Shown here piece after piece: positions 9,645 through 18,352 of a stretch of 34,322 nt of DNA. Location of the stretch: contig CAMBQP010000040.1 in NCBI GenBank assembly GCA_945869955.1, positions 1-34,322 on the forward strand, given 5' to 3'. A model generated the notes under the pieces. The model did no database searches, was not told the origin of the DNA, and saw only the letters and a list, made by a program, of their open reading frames with translations. The stretch comes from Schlesneria paludicola DSM 18645. GTDB lineage: Bacteria; Planctomycetota; Planctomycetia; Planctomycetales; Planctomycetaceae. The translations under genes were made by a program, and so were the position numbers. How positions within the stretch are numbered: the stretch's first letter is position 1; the number at the start of each line of letters is the position of its first letter.

Positions 9645-10874
9645 TTACGCCCGTAAACAAAACTGATAGTAGATTTCGGCCGCTTGATCGAGTTGCGCAA
9701 TCTCGATCCATTCATCTTTCGTATGAGCCTGTGCAATATCCCCAGGCCCAAACACCACCGCAGGGACCCCTGCCCGTGCAAATCGCGACGCGTGGGTTCC
9801 ATACGGAACGCCCATCGCCGTTTTCAGGCCGACGACCGTTGTGATCACTTGCATTAGTTCCTGTGCCAATTTCCCGTTCAGATCATCACCGAGTGGAGGA
9901 CTGGCACAATAGGGGGCTGCGTGAGTCACTTCAAAGTCGAGGCGTGAGCGGAGGTATTCTTTCAATTCCTCAATGACCGCCAAACGGTCTTCTCCCGGAA
10001 TCACCCGCCGATCAACCTCAATCGTACAACTGTCGGGAACAATGTTCACACTGCTTCCCCCTTCGATCCGACCAACGCTCAGTGTCGCGGGGCCACAAAG
10101 AGGGTGGGGTGGCCGGGAACCGGGTAACCAGGCGGCATACTCTTCCAGCAATCCAACGACTTTCGCCATGCGATAAATCGCATTCACCCCTTCATGTGGC
10201 CGAGAACTATGGCAGGCGCGACCGGCAGTACTCAGTTTCCACCGAGTGGCTCCACGATGCGCCACGACGATGTCGAGTCCGGTCGGCTCGGCCACAATCG
10301 CCAGATCAGGCCGCTGCGGACAGAGTCGATAAACGGATTTCGTGTCGGACCAGCTGTCGGTGAAATGATTGATACCCAAGCTGGTCGATTCTTCATCGCA
10401 CGTCAGCGACAGCACCACATTCGGCATCCCCGCAGGTCGATCGTGCGCCAGCCGCGTAAAGGCGGCCAGCATCGCGGCCAGCCCCCCTTTCACATCACAG
10501 GCCCCCCGTCCGTACAACAAACCCGATCGTTCCACCGGCTCAAACGGCGGAATGGTCATTCCGTCCACTGGAACCGTGTCCTGATGTGCATCCAGTAAAA
10601 CGGTTCGGCGGGATGCAGACGAATTCAACCGCGCGAGCACATTGGATCGCCCCGGTACAATCTCGACCTCCTCAAACTCGACCCCCAGACTTCCTAAACA
10701 ACCCAGATGCCGAAGCAAATACTGGGTGACTTGCGTTTCAAAGTATTCCGGCCCCGAGACTTCGCGCCCCATTGGATTCACGCTCGGAATGGCAATGAGG
10801 TCTTTGAGCAGCGCGAGGGGTTGCTGGTGGCGGGCGCCGATCGATGTGGAAGAATTTGTCATCGCGGTTGTCAT
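9645..10874 (-). CDS. M20 family metallopeptidase/deacylase (ArgE/DapE type)
   Basis: A 409-residue di-zinc amidohydrolase of the M20/ArgE-DapE-CPG2 family, a group of cytoplasmic enzymes that remove acyl groups or terminal residues from amino-acid derivatives. Metal and catalytic residues are visible: LLDAHQDTVP (His97, Asp99), GRGACDVKGG (Asp127), CDEES (Glu161, Glu162), AEPTG near 197, and a C-terminal His in DIAQAHTKDEW near 388. The dimerisation domain begins around VAHRGATRWKL. The overall pattern suggests acetylornithine deacetylase or a related deacylase, but DapE-like or peptidase activity cannot be excluded from sequence alone. The start could be the ATG at 10874 or the one at 10862; neither has a clear ribosome binding site. 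The stop codon lies inside a short inverted repeat (GTTTACG CC CGTAAAC, 9643-9658). It is separated from the coiled-coil gene by 205 bp and is probably its own transcript. Confidence 0.88.
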   Translation of the reverse strand: MTTAMTNSSTSIGARHQQPLALLKDLIAIPSVNPMGREVSGPEYFETQVTQYLLRHLGCLGSLGVEFEEVEIVPGRSNVLARLNSSASRRTVLLDAHQDTVPVDGMTIPPFEPVERSGLLYGRGACDVKGGLAAMLAAFTRLAHDRPAGMPNVVLSLTCDEESTSLGINHFTDSWSDTKSVYRLCPQRPDLAIVAEPTGLDIVVAHRGATRWKLSTAGRACHSSRPHEGVNAIYRMAKVVGLLEEYAAWLPGSRPPHPLCGPATLSVGRIEGGSSVNIVPDSCTIEVDRRVIPGEDRLAVIEELKEYLRSRLDFEVTHAAPYCASPPLGDDLNGKLAQELMQVITTVVGLKTAMGVPYGTHASRFARAGVPAVVFGPGDIAQAHTKDEWIEIAQLDQAAEIYYQFCLRA

Positions 10875-11761
10875 GATCCGTTAAGGAGATGGTTCCAGAC
10901 TGCATGAGCGTTCAGTTCACGTGATCAGAATACATTTCTGTCTCGCGAATGTCATCGTGTCCCCTTCCAAACTTCAGGAACCTACACCCTGTTTTGCAAA
11001 TTTTTCAATCACTCCTGCTTGTAAACGTTACAAAATCGGATCCAGCAATTGGGGTTTCACCCAGGACGCTAAGAAAAACATGTGAAGAAAACGAAGAAAA
11101 TAAGCTGTTTTCACGATTTTCGCCATTTTGCCCTCACAACCGGACTGGTTGGCACGCGGGATGCTATATCCAGTGGAGGAGTGAACAATCACCCGACGAT
11201 GATTCACGAGACCACCCTTCGGTGTTCCGAGATTCATACATCCTGCCGGCCTGAGGGAGACAGGCCAAGCACCCGCCCACACCCCACCTCGAATTTCTGC
11301 TGACATAGGCCGGTACGTTGCCCGCAACGTACCGGCCTCTCACCTTCTTTGGATCCCATTTCCGGATTCACAACAATCCGATTCCCCCGATTCCCCTGTT
11401 GGTTTACGAGTCACCGGTCACCGATGTTGGCAGAGACCTCCGGCAGGTGTCACAACTTTCGCCCGCAATTCTTGAGGGCAATTCCGGCTAAAATTGCTGA
11501 TCATCGTATCAGGGTTTCCCTGAATTATTCTCTTTCGAGCGATCTCTTGTTCTTAATAGTCGGATTTTAGTGTTTTTTCCGTTTTTCCTGTCGTTTCGGA
11601 TCGATACCAGATGTGTTAATCGTTGCCGCTTGAGTAATCGAACCGGGGGATCTCATTTTTCCACCACCGGAAAAAGGGATGCCAAATCAATCAAGTCGTT
11701 TTTCCGTCTGTCTTATCCGCCTGACGGATTGGCACGTTCAGTGGTTTTATGTGAGTCAAGG
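10875..11761. other. Intergenic region between divergent genes
   Basis: About 890 bp between the divergent M20 gene and the secretin. No reading frame here looks protein-coding: they are short, rich in rare combinations and lack recognisable motifs. It must hold the promoters for both directions, although no confident -35/-10 or sigma-54 box was identified. It contains the strong hairpin at 11307-11338 and a small tandem GTCACCG duplication near 11410-11423. An in-frame extension of the secretin back to 11570 exists but reads like non-coding sequence. Confidence 0.6.
11307..11338. repeat. Perfect 14-bp inverted repeat (hairpin)
   Basis: AGGCCGGTACGTTG, loop CCCG, CAACGTACCGGCCT: a perfect 14-bp GC-rich stem with a 4-base loop. 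It sits between two divergent genes, so it is not a terminator for either flanking gene, and only a weak pyrimidine tract (CACCTTCTTT) follows on the plus strand. It could be a REP-like dispersed element, the terminator of an unseen small RNA read rightwards, or a leader structure of the Tad plus-strand transcript. Confidence 0.65.
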
Positions 11762-12934
11762 ATGACAAATCTCATGCTACTGAATTGGGCATTTCCACGA
11801 TGGTCGCCCCGGCTTATGCCGCCGTTGATCAGTTGTATCGCCTGGGTGATGGTCGCCGTGGATGGGTTTGCGCAGCCACCTGCGGCACCGACTCATGAGC
11901 TTCCGTTAAACGGTTTTGAACCAGCAATGACGATCATTGCTCCTGTACCACCTCGTTCTCGCGCTGAAATGGCGGGGTTTGTCGAGAGCCTCAGTGCGAA
12001 TGATGCCATGTTCGAGGTCCTGGTCGGGCAGGGACGCATCCTCACGCTCCACAAAAATATGGCGAATCCAGACAAAGCGAGTCCCCTGATTGCCTTGGGT
12101 GATCCGACCGTCATCAGTTTTGAAGTGATCGGGCCACGTCAAATTCGCCTGACCGGTCAACGCGTGGGGGTTACGGATCTCTCAGTGGTAACCGCTGATG
12201 GTGAACCCTACACCTTTGAAGTACGTGTGATCCAAGATCTGAACTTGCTGCTCGCCAAACTCATCTCGACCTTTCCCACGGCCAGTTTGAAATTGACGCC
12301 GTTCCGGGAAAGTATCGTCGTCGAGGGACAGGCACGCGATACCGCTCAGGTCACCAGTATTCTGCACATGATTGAGGCTTATCTTGAGTCCGTCCACATG
12401 ACACAAGCGCGAAAGGTGCAGTCTTCGGATGTGAAAGAAAGTGATCTCTTTGGAGGAACAGCCCGTCGAGGTGCTCGTCCCTTTGACGCAGATCGCGAGT
12501 CCGATCAATCGGCAGCAGACATTGCTTCGACAAGCAGTTCTGCCAACGTGGAATTCACCGTCGCTCGTGGACAGGTCATCAATCGACTCATTGTGCCCGG
12601 TTCACAACAGGTACTGTTAAAAGTCGAAGTGGCAGAGCTTAACCGGACGGCATACCGTCAGTTGGGTGCCAGTATGCTTTACTCAAACGGGACGACGAGG
12701 ATTGGAACAAACCCGACCGGTGCGATTGCCGCTGCCGCCGCAGCGGGTACGGGATCAACTTTGTTTCCGAATACGAATTCGGTTCTGGCGGGTGTTGTGA
12801 ACGGAAAATACACCTTTGTAATTGATGCGTTGCGACGCAATAACGTTCTCAAAATTCTTGCAGAACCGAATTTAATGGCTTATCACGGCCAGCAGGGGAG
12901 TTTTCTTGCCGGGGGCAGTTCCCCGTTCCTGTGA
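11762..12934 (+). CDS. cpaC: Tad pilus secretin CpaC/RcpA, N-terminal part (frameshifted)
   Basis: The first 390 residues of a type II/Tad secretin, the outer-membrane channel for the Flp pilus. A signal peptide (about residues 19-37) is followed by the pilus-formation N-terminal domain (about 65-160; SFEVIGPRQIRLTGQRVGVT), a BON-like domain (about 165-210; LKLTPFRESIVVEGQARD) and the start of the secretin domain (VLLKVEVAELNRTAYRQLGA). The frame ends abruptly at a TGA soon after GSFLAGG, where family members continue GGxFPVP. One extra G in the GGGGG tract at 12911-12915 would join this frame to the downstream one and restore GGQFPVPVITGG. The start is uncertain: ATG at 11762, or 11774 with AAGGA 11 nt upstream. 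It is the first gene of the plus-strand Tad arm. The identity is secure; whether the break is real, recoded or a sequencing error cannot be decided here. Confidence 0.85.
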   Translation: MTNLMLLNWAFPRWSPRLMPPLISCIAWVMVAVDGFAQPPAAPTHELPLNGFEPAMTIIAPVPPRSRAEMAGFVESLSANDAMFEVLVGQGRILTLHKNMANPDKASPLIALGDPTVISFEVIGPRQIRLTGQRVGVTDLSVVTADGEPYTFEVRVIQDLNLLLAKLISTFPTASLKLTPFRESIVVEGQARDTAQVTSILHMIEAYLESVHMTQARKVQSSDVKESDLFGGTARRGARPFDADRESDQSAADIASTSSSANVEFTVARGQVINRLIVPGSQQVLLKVEVAELNRTAYRQLGASMLYSNGTTRIGTNPTGAIAAAAAAGTGSTLFPNTNSVLAGVVNGKYTFVIDALRRNNVLKILAEPNLMAYHGQQGSFLAGGSSPFL

Positions 12935-13539
12935 TCACGGGGGGAACAGCGGTCGGAGGGGCCGTTCCAACGGTTCAGTGGAAAGAGTTTGGTGTCAGGT
13001 TGGGCTTTCTTCCCTATATTCAGGATGGTGACCTGATTCGATTAACGGTCGCCTCGGAGGTAAGTTCGATTGATAAAAATCTGGGGACGATTATTGTCCC
13101 CGGCGGAACTCCTGTTCCTGGTCTGAACACCCGCAAGTCCCAGACAACGGTCGAACTGCGGGACGGACAAACGCTGGCCATCTCGGGCCTGCTCCAGGTC
13201 ACCCTTGATGATACGACAGCTCGTATCCCCGGATTGGGGGATCTCCCCGTGATCGGCCCTTTCTTCAGCAATAATACCGGCGAGCGGATCGAAAAGGAGC
13301 TCGTGGTGCTGATTACCCCGCGATTAGTGGAGCCCATGAACTGTGATCAGGTGGGTCCGCGGCCCGGCGATGAAGTGAATGAACCCAATGACCTGGAATT
13401 CTTCCTGTTGGGCCGAATCGAGAGTCGAGTCGGTCGCGACTTCCGCTCAACGACTCAATGGGATGATCCACTCAATCATGTCAAAAAACTCAAACTCGAA
13501 CGACGGTATTGCGAGGGATCGACCGGATTTTCACCGTGA
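12931..13539 (+). CDS. cpaC: Tad pilus secretin CpaC/RcpA, C-terminal part (frameshifted)
   Basis: The second half of the same secretin in the -1 frame. Visible are the conserved secretin core VQWKEFGVRLGFLP, SQTTVELRDGQTLAISGLL, the IPGLGDLPVIGPFF motif and the terminal KELVVLITPRLVEP strand that closes the secretin barrel domain. The frame is open upstream of the first possible start and encodes GQFPVP just before it, which shows that the ancestral protein was continuous with the N-terminal part. The only nearby start, GTG at 12931, overlaps the TGA of the first frame as GTGA, so separate reinitiation is formally possible, but a free secretin C-terminus without a signal peptide would not be exported. 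The last 50 residues after VEP (including EPNDLEFFLLGRIESR) are an extension typical of Tad secretins. A 1-nt indel is the simplest explanation. Confidence 0.85.
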   Translation: MITGGTAVGGAVPTVQWKEFGVRLGFLPYIQDGDLIRLTVASEVSSIDKNLGTIIVPGGTPVPGLNTRKSQTTVELRDGQTLAISGLLQVTLDDTTARIPGLGDLPVIGPFFSNNTGERIEKELVVLITPRLVEPMNCDQVGPRPGDEVNEPNDLEFFLLGRIESRVGRDFRSTTQWDDPLNHVKKLKLERRYCEGSTGFSP

Positions 13540-13626
13540 AGCGACGGTTGGCTTCACGAAAAATTCCCGGTAAAGACCGTGCTGTTCGATTCGGTCAAAA
13601 ACGACATCATCACTTGGAGACGATCA

Positions 13627-14427
13627 ATGTTGGGTTTGAATGCATGGCGAAAAACAGCGGCAGGAATTACCTTTTCTGTCCTGGCAGCGGGAGTCTCACT
13701 CGCCGATGAATTACCTCCAGGCCCCGCTTACGACTTGCTTCCAATCCCTGCTGATACCTCTCTGAGCCGATCGAATGGGAATCCCGTTGCGGTTATCGGG
13801 ATTCCCAGCCAGGCATCACCCGTGTCGGCGGAATACTGCGGGACCTGGTGGGAGCGTTATCAGTTCCGGAAGTGGGAAAAAAAACGGAGGTTGCAAGAGA
13901 AGTTTCTGGGATATCCTGAAGAGTTCCAAGAGCCACCACAGGGGTTGTCGTTGTACGGTCAGATGAACGCCCAGATTGCCAACGGTGCTGCAGCCAAACT
14001 GGTGCTCTATCAATTTGATTTTATGGCAAACAGCCCGCAATTGAATTCCAAAGGGCAAGAGCGATTGGCTCGACACATTGCGGCGATGAATTCCAACAAC
14101 TTTCCACTGGTGATTGAACAGACACCTGAGATTCCCGCTCTGGCTGAATCACGCAGAACCTCCGTTCAACAGGAACTGCTGCAGGCGCAGTCGACGGTCA
14201 GCCTTGATCGGATCGTCGTGGGGACACCCGCTGCGATCAGCTTGCCTGGTCGACAAGCGATCCTCCTCGATCTCAATCTGTTGCGGGATACCAGAAACGG
14301 CGGAACAACGAACCTTGCACCGGGGAGCTTTCGCGCCGGTGCGGCAATTCAAGGGATGGGTAACAGCGGAAACTCGGGTATGAACTCGGGCGGAACTGGT
14401 GGTGGCGGAACCGGGTTCGCTCGTTGA
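13627..14427 (+). CDS. Exported Tad-locus protein with OmpA/CpaD-like pattern
   Basis: A 266-residue protein with a signal peptide (residues 1-about 25, ending SLADE). The ATG at 13627 is chosen over 13579 because GGAGA lies 6 nt upstream. The central region has the order YQFDFMANSPQLNSKGQERL, then LVIEQTPEIPALAESRRTSV, then LDRIVVGTPAAISLPG. This resembles the pattern of OmpA-like and CpaD/RcpB Tad proteins (a strand, S-x-x-L-x-x-x-G-x-x-x-L helix, valine-rich strand, then an Arg-containing helix), though sequence identity is clearly low. The C-terminus is a Gly/Asn/Ser-rich tail. It sits between the secretin and the TadD-like lipoprotein, the position where CpaD/RcpB would be expected, so a periplasmic secretin-partner role is inferred. 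The fold comparison is tentative. Confidence 0.7.
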   Translation: MLGLNAWRKTAAGITFSVLAAGVSLADELPPGPAYDLLPIPADTSLSRSNGNPVAVIGIPSQASPVSAEYCGTWWERYQFRKWEKKRRLQEKFLGYPEEFQEPPQGLSLYGQMNAQIANGAAAKLVLYQFDFMANSPQLNSKGQERLARHIAAMNSNNFPLVIEQTPEIPALAESRRTSVQQELLQAQSTVSLDRIVVGTPAAISLPGRQAILLDLNLLRDTRNGGTTNLAPGSFRAGAAIQGMGNSGNSGMNSGGTGGGGTGFAR

Positions 14428-14495
14428 TGACAGGATTAACTCGTTGAAAAGAGGGTAATCCGTATGGCAGGGTCGTACTACCAGGAGATCATTTG

Positions 14496-15311
14496 ATGAG
14501 TCGGTTCGGGAAAGCTCGTGTGCGACGATCTGCTGTGGTTTTGCTCTTGCTGATCGGTGTCGCAGGTTGCCAGCAGTGGTCACATGGTTCTGCCACAACG
14601 CAACCAAGCACCAGAAAGGGCTTCCTTTTTCGGCCCAATGAGTTGTTCAAACGAAACGGAAACGGCGAACACGCTTCACTCCGGGAAACGCCTGCCGCGA
14701 AAATGACGCCAAAACAAGAGGCGGATATCCAGTATGCTCAAGCTCGTGTGCTGGAATCTGATGGCGAACTTGCTCAGGCCTCGGTGTTGTATCTCGAAGT
14801 GATCAAACGAGACAAAACGCGGGCCGACGCCCTCCACCGCCTCGGAATCATCGCTTATCAGCAGGCTCAGTTCGAAGCGTCCAATGAATGGTTTCACAAA
14901 GCCATTCAGGCCAAGGGGAACGACGCGGAAATCTGCTGTGATTTCGGTTACAGCCTTTATGGCCAAGGACGTCTCGTCGAAGCCGAGTCAATGTTGAAAT
15001 CGGCCCTCCAGGTCCAGCCTGACCATCCCCGCGCTCATAACAATCTGGGTTTGGTCTATGCACACTCGGGCCAGCAGGAATCCGCCCTGGATCAGTTTCG
15101 ATTAGGAGGGGCTTCTCAGGCGCAATCGTACAGCAATGTCGCTTTGGCACTCGCGTTGGATGGGGATCTGAACCAGGCCAAGCAGATCTATCACAAGGCC
15201 TTGGAACTCGACGCGAATTGCCAATCCGCCAGAAGGGGACTCAATGACCTGCAACCGGCGTTGGCGAAAACCAACGATTCCCAATTGAAAGTGGTTGTGT
15301 ACGAAGAGTAG
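14496..15311 (+). CDS. tadD: TadD-like TPR lipoprotein
   Basis: A 271-residue lipoprotein with a lipobox VAGC (Cys25) after an Arg-rich n-region and a Leu/Ile/Val core. From about residue 75 to 265 it consists of about five tetratricopeptide repeats, for example ADALHRLGIIAYQQAQFEAS, PRAHNNLGLVYAHSGQQESA and GDLNQAKQIYHKALELD. TadD proteins are TPR lipoproteins that help assemble or localise the Tad secretin, comparable to PilF/PilW. The ATG at 14496 has AGGAG 8 nt upstream; a TTG directly before it at 14493 is in frame. It is the last gene of the plus-strand arm and ends about 22 nt from the convergent AAA+ ATPase gene. The TPR lipoprotein call is secure; the name tadD rests on context. Confidence 0.85.
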   Translation: MSRFGKARVRRSAVVLLLLIGVAGCQQWSHGSATTQPSTRKGFLFRPNELFKRNGNGEHASLRETPAAKMTPKQEADIQYAQARVLESDGELAQASVLYLEVIKRDKTRADALHRLGIIAYQQAQFEASNEWFHKAIQAKGNDAEICCDFGYSLYGQGRLVEAESMLKSALQVQPDHPRAHNNLGLVYAHSGQQESALDQFRLGGASQAQSYSNVALALALDGDLNQAKQIYHKALELDANCQSARRGLNDLQPALAKTNDSQLKVVVYEE

Positions 15312-15333
15312 AACTTCGCGGATCTCTGCTTTT

Positions 15334-16617
15334 TCAGCCAAAGTATCCAGTCCAGGCATCATCCAGATTCGTGATGGTCAGCAATTCCGACTGTTCCCGG
15401 TAACGACAGACTTCCCGGACCCGTTCAATCAGATCCCGCGGATGACAACACATCAGATCCCGATTCTCGACATTGTATCGCGAAAATAGATGTGTGATTA
15501 ACTCCGATGAAACCTCAAAGCCGTATTTGCCCGCATATTGTCTAAAGATCTGTTCGTACCGTTCGGGTGGCGGATTATCAAGATAGGCTCGGTAACCAAT
15601 TCGTCGCAAAAATGCAGGCTCCATCACGGCTTCGGGATCAAGGTTCGTCGCGATAATCAGCATCAGACTAAATGGAACTTGAATCTTTTGACCCGTAATC
15701 AATGTCATAAAATCAAGCCGATTTTCCAAGGGAACAATCCACCGATTCAGTAACTGATCCGTTGATATTCGTTGCCTCCCGAAGTCATCAATCAGGAATA
15801 CCCCCCCATTCGCCTTCAGGTGCGGCGGTGCCTCATAAATTCGGTGGGAACTGGTGTAAATTAAATCCAGTGACTCTAAAGTCATTTCGCCTCCGACGCA
15901 AACGAGCGGACGACGAATCCTTACCCAGCGGCCATCCACCCGATTTTTCAAAGCGGCTGGAATTTCCCTCTTTTCGTGACACTTGGGGTCAAAAATTCGA
16001 ATAATGCTCTGGTTGATCTGAATGCAATAAGGAATCCAAAAATCTCCAGAAACAGCCTGGTGTAATCGGCGGGCGAGTTGCGTTTTTCCATTTCCTGGAG
16101 GGCCGTACAGAAATAAGCTCCGCCTCGCATTGAGCGCAATCCCGGCAATATCGACGACATTGTCATCGAGTGCAAGCTCAGAGCAAGCAGCTCTGATGTC
16201 AGACTCACGAATCTCGTTTTGCTGGAATGAGTCCAATCTCATCATTTCTGAATAAGCTTCGAGCGTTACCGGAGCTGCACCGACATAGCCCGTGATCTCA
16301 AATAATCGTGATGCTCGCTCACGCCCCCGCTGGGTGACCGTATAGCGATAATTAAAGGAACTCAGCTGTCCCAGAATCGAAACAAGTTCTTGATTTTTCA
16401 GCTGTTGCAATAGCTCTTCTGCAACGGGTAAGGTCAGATGAGCGTTCGTGGCAACCCACTCTGTGGTAAACTGGGGTGTGGTGGAAGACAATCGTAGCAC
16501 ACAGTCCAACAAAACGTCATTATCAACGCCCATCTCGTTGACACTCATTGGCGCTAACGGAAAGAAAATATCTGCGTGACGAACCATTCCAGGAAATTTC
16601 GCCTCTTCGCTATCCAT
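15334..16617 (-). CDS. AAA+ ATPase with N-terminal winged-helix-like domain, Tad-associated
   Basis: A 427-residue protein. Residues about 30-100 look like a winged-helix region (LTLPVAEELLQQLKNQELVS, then YRYTVTQRGRERA). The AAA+ module begins near 150: Walker A GPPGNGKT at 172-179, Walker B VFLIDD at 273-278 followed by FGRQ, sensor-1 IIATN at 321-325 and an arginine pair RRIGYR at 338. Acidic and hydrophobic residues fill the N-terminal 25 positions. It is the last gene of the minus-strand Tad arm, 143 bp after the TadG-like gene, and converges on tadD. It is distinct from the Tad assembly ATPase CpaF, which is encoded separately. It might remodel or regulate the pilus machine, but that is inference from position. 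The start could be ATG 16617 (GGAAG 8 nt upstream) or a TTG at 16632. No published function is known to me for it. Confidence 0.8.
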   Translation of the reverse strand: MDSEEAKFPGMVRHADIFFPLAPMSVNEMGVDNDVLLDCVLRLSSTTPQFTTEWVATNAHLTLPVAEELLQQLKNQELVSILGQLSSFNYRYTVTQRGRERASRLFEITGYVGAAPVTLEAYSEMMRLDSFQQNEIRESDIRAACSELALDDNVVDIAGIALNARRSLFLYGPPGNGKTQLARRLHQAVSGDFWIPYCIQINQSIIRIFDPKCHEKREIPAALKNRVDGRWVRIRRPLVCVGGEMTLESLDLIYTSSHRIYEAPPHLKANGGVFLIDDFGRQRISTDQLLNRWIVPLENRLDFMTLITGQKIQVPFSLMLIIATNLDPEAVMEPAFLRRIGYRAYLDNPPPERYEQIFRQYAGKYGFEVSSELITHLFSRYNVENRDLMCCHPRDLIERVREVCRYREQSELLTITNLDDAWTGYFG

Positions 16618-16759
16618 TTCTGATTCTTCCAAAGGATCCTTCTTTCGTGGTTGTTATTCGTCGAGGCAAACGTAATCGAAATGCCGATTCGATCAAAACA
16701 AAACCTGAACTCCTGGCGGAAAATAGCCAAACTGTAAGAAGGTAAATAAAACTGAATAA

Positions 16760-18262
16760 TCACTCGACCAGAAAAATCCATTGAACTTGTTGTGGGGGTA
16801 ATGACAAATTTTGGGGAATGGTCACGACCGCATTTGCCTGCACACGCAATGTGCCAACCACAATGCCGAAATTGTAAACACCCGCTTCATTCAATTGAAG
16901 TTCCGCCCATTTCGCATAGATCATTCCCGCATGGCTTCCAGGGGTGGTCAAGCCGCTTTGTAGTGTGATCGTCTGGGTGTTAAAACGTCGCTGATAAAAT
17001 AAAATGTCCTTAAACGGGCCGCTCGTCATGGGTGTCAGGTTGATATTCGTTCCTCGGATCGAAATCTCTCCAAAATGAGTATTGACCAAATCGGTGCCCG
17101 TTGGTGCGTGGTCTGTTGCCACACTGAGATCCCCGGTATCTGGTGCGCCTGTGCTCGCATCATAGTTGCTACCCGTGTTGTAAAACATCACTCCATCCCC
17201 TTGTATCGTTCCTCCCGTGATGGAGAGAACCTCGTCGGTGCTGTTGAGCGGTTGCAGTACGTAGATTCCTGGATGGAAAATCGCCGTACCTCCGTTGATG
17301 GCAATTCTCGAATAAATCCCCGGGTAAAATTCGTATCGTGTGTTATTGGTGACTACCACGGAATGAAAATTCGTTGCATCGACACCGTTTGCGATTGTGG
17401 GGACGGGCAACGGCACCCCTTCTTTGAAAAAGGGATCAAATACCGGCGACAGATTTCCGGCGTTCAATAAGCCGACATTCGGGGAGGAAAAATTCGCCAA
17501 GGTATCCACACCTCCAGAGACATAGACTGCGGGAGCGGTCAACGCTCCTCCGACCCTGCTCGTGGCCGCCGCTTGGCCGGTGCTGATTGTGCCAACCGTA
17601 TCTCCGAACCCATTAAGCCCCTGATGTAGCGAGTAGTTAAAAATCGGTCCATTGCTGACCGTGAGTGATGCATTGGAATTTTGCAGGCTTAAGCCCGGTG
17701 ATCCGTCGGGATCCAGAAGAATGATTCCGGTGTCTGGGCTGCTCACCGTTTCATATCCCGCTACGGCACGAGCCGTCACCAGACGGGACGGTGTGATACC
17801 CAATGCCTGAATAAAAAAGGTACCGACCGGGTAGGTGACTTTGATTTCCACATAGTGGTTGGCCGTGTGACCGCCCGGTCCCTCTAAATTGGTGGCGTAA
17901 GGGGATGGTGGTAATGGCGGACGGTGAATGGTGACGGCGGCTCCGGGCAATGTCGCGGGCCCCGTTCCGTTTTGATTCAAGGTTAAACCATAGCGATCCG
18001 CGATGGGCTGAAGAATGGCGTTCATGTCATTGTTGATTGCGTTCAATCCGTTTAAACGTTCTTCAAACTGGATTCGGTGAGCACATGCCCGGGCGGCGGA
18101 GTCTGCCGCATTTTGTGCCTGTCGATGGCTGCTTAAGAGCATCCCCGTATCAATCACTAATCCTAACATACCGATCAGTACCAACATCAGAAATGCAAGG
18201 AGTACGAGTAGATATCCGCCTCGTGCTGCCGTTGGCTGGCATCTGCGTGAACGGTTTTTCAT
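16760..18262 (-). CDS. tadG: TadG-like Tad pilus protein
   Basis: A 500-residue protein with the putative Flp-pilus-assembly TadG N-terminal region: a basic leader (MKNRSRR), then RGGYLLVLLAFLMLVLIGML, the signature IDTGMLLSSHRQAQNAADSA and AARACAHR. The remainder is a Gly/Asn/Thr-rich, beta-repetitive extracytoplasmic domain without a visible von Willebrand MIDAS motif. TadG proteins are anchored in the inner membrane and project into the periplasm. The ATG at 18262 starts the short basic leader; an in-frame GTG at 18292 is less likely. It is positioned after two TadE-like genes and before the AAA+ ATPase, as in many Tad operons. The family is confident; the surface-domain function is unknown. 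Confidence 0.83.
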   Translation of the reverse strand: MKNRSRRCQPTAARGGYLLVLLAFLMLVLIGMLGLVIDTGMLLSSHRQAQNAADSAARACAHRIQFEERLNGLNAINNDMNAILQPIADRYGLTLNQNGTGPATLPGAAVTIHRPPLPPSPYATNLEGPGGHTANHYVEIKVTYPVGTFFIQALGITPSRLVTARAVAGYETVSSPDTGIILLDPDGSPGLSLQNSNASLTVSNGPIFNYSLHQGLNGFGDTVGTISTGQAAATSRVGGALTAPAVYVSGGVDTLANFSSPNVGLLNAGNLSPVFDPFFKEGVPLPVPTIANGVDATNFHSVVVTNNTRYEFYPGIYSRIAINGGTAIFHPGIYVLQPLNSTDEVLSITGGTIQGDGVMFYNTGSNYDASTGAPDTGDLSVATDHAPTGTDLVNTHFGEISIRGTNINLTPMTSGPFKDILFYQRRFNTQTITLQSGLTTPGSHAGMIYAKWAELQLNEAGVYNFGIVVGTLRVQANAVVTIPQNLSLPPQQVQWIFLVE

Positions 18263-18352
18263 GATGGATTCTCGGGAGACAGTTTGGTTCACGGCGTTAG
18301 GTAATCATGGCGTTTCGGTGGATGCGGCGTTTCGCATCAGAAAGTTCTCCAA

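Noticed and set aside
9643..9658. Inverted repeat GTTTACG-CC-CGTAAAC as a terminator for the M20 gene
   Set aside because: The loop is only 2 bases, the stem is AT-rich and includes the stop codon, and no U-run follows on the transcript.
11729..11747. Sigma-54-like promoter just before the secretin (TTGGCACG)
   Set aside because: The -12 half reads GTGGT, not TTGCA, and the site is too close to the start codon.
11570..11761. N-terminal extension of the secretin back to 11570
   Set aside because: The added 64 residues look non-coding and would place the signal peptide deep inside the protein; starts at 11762 or 11774 fit better.
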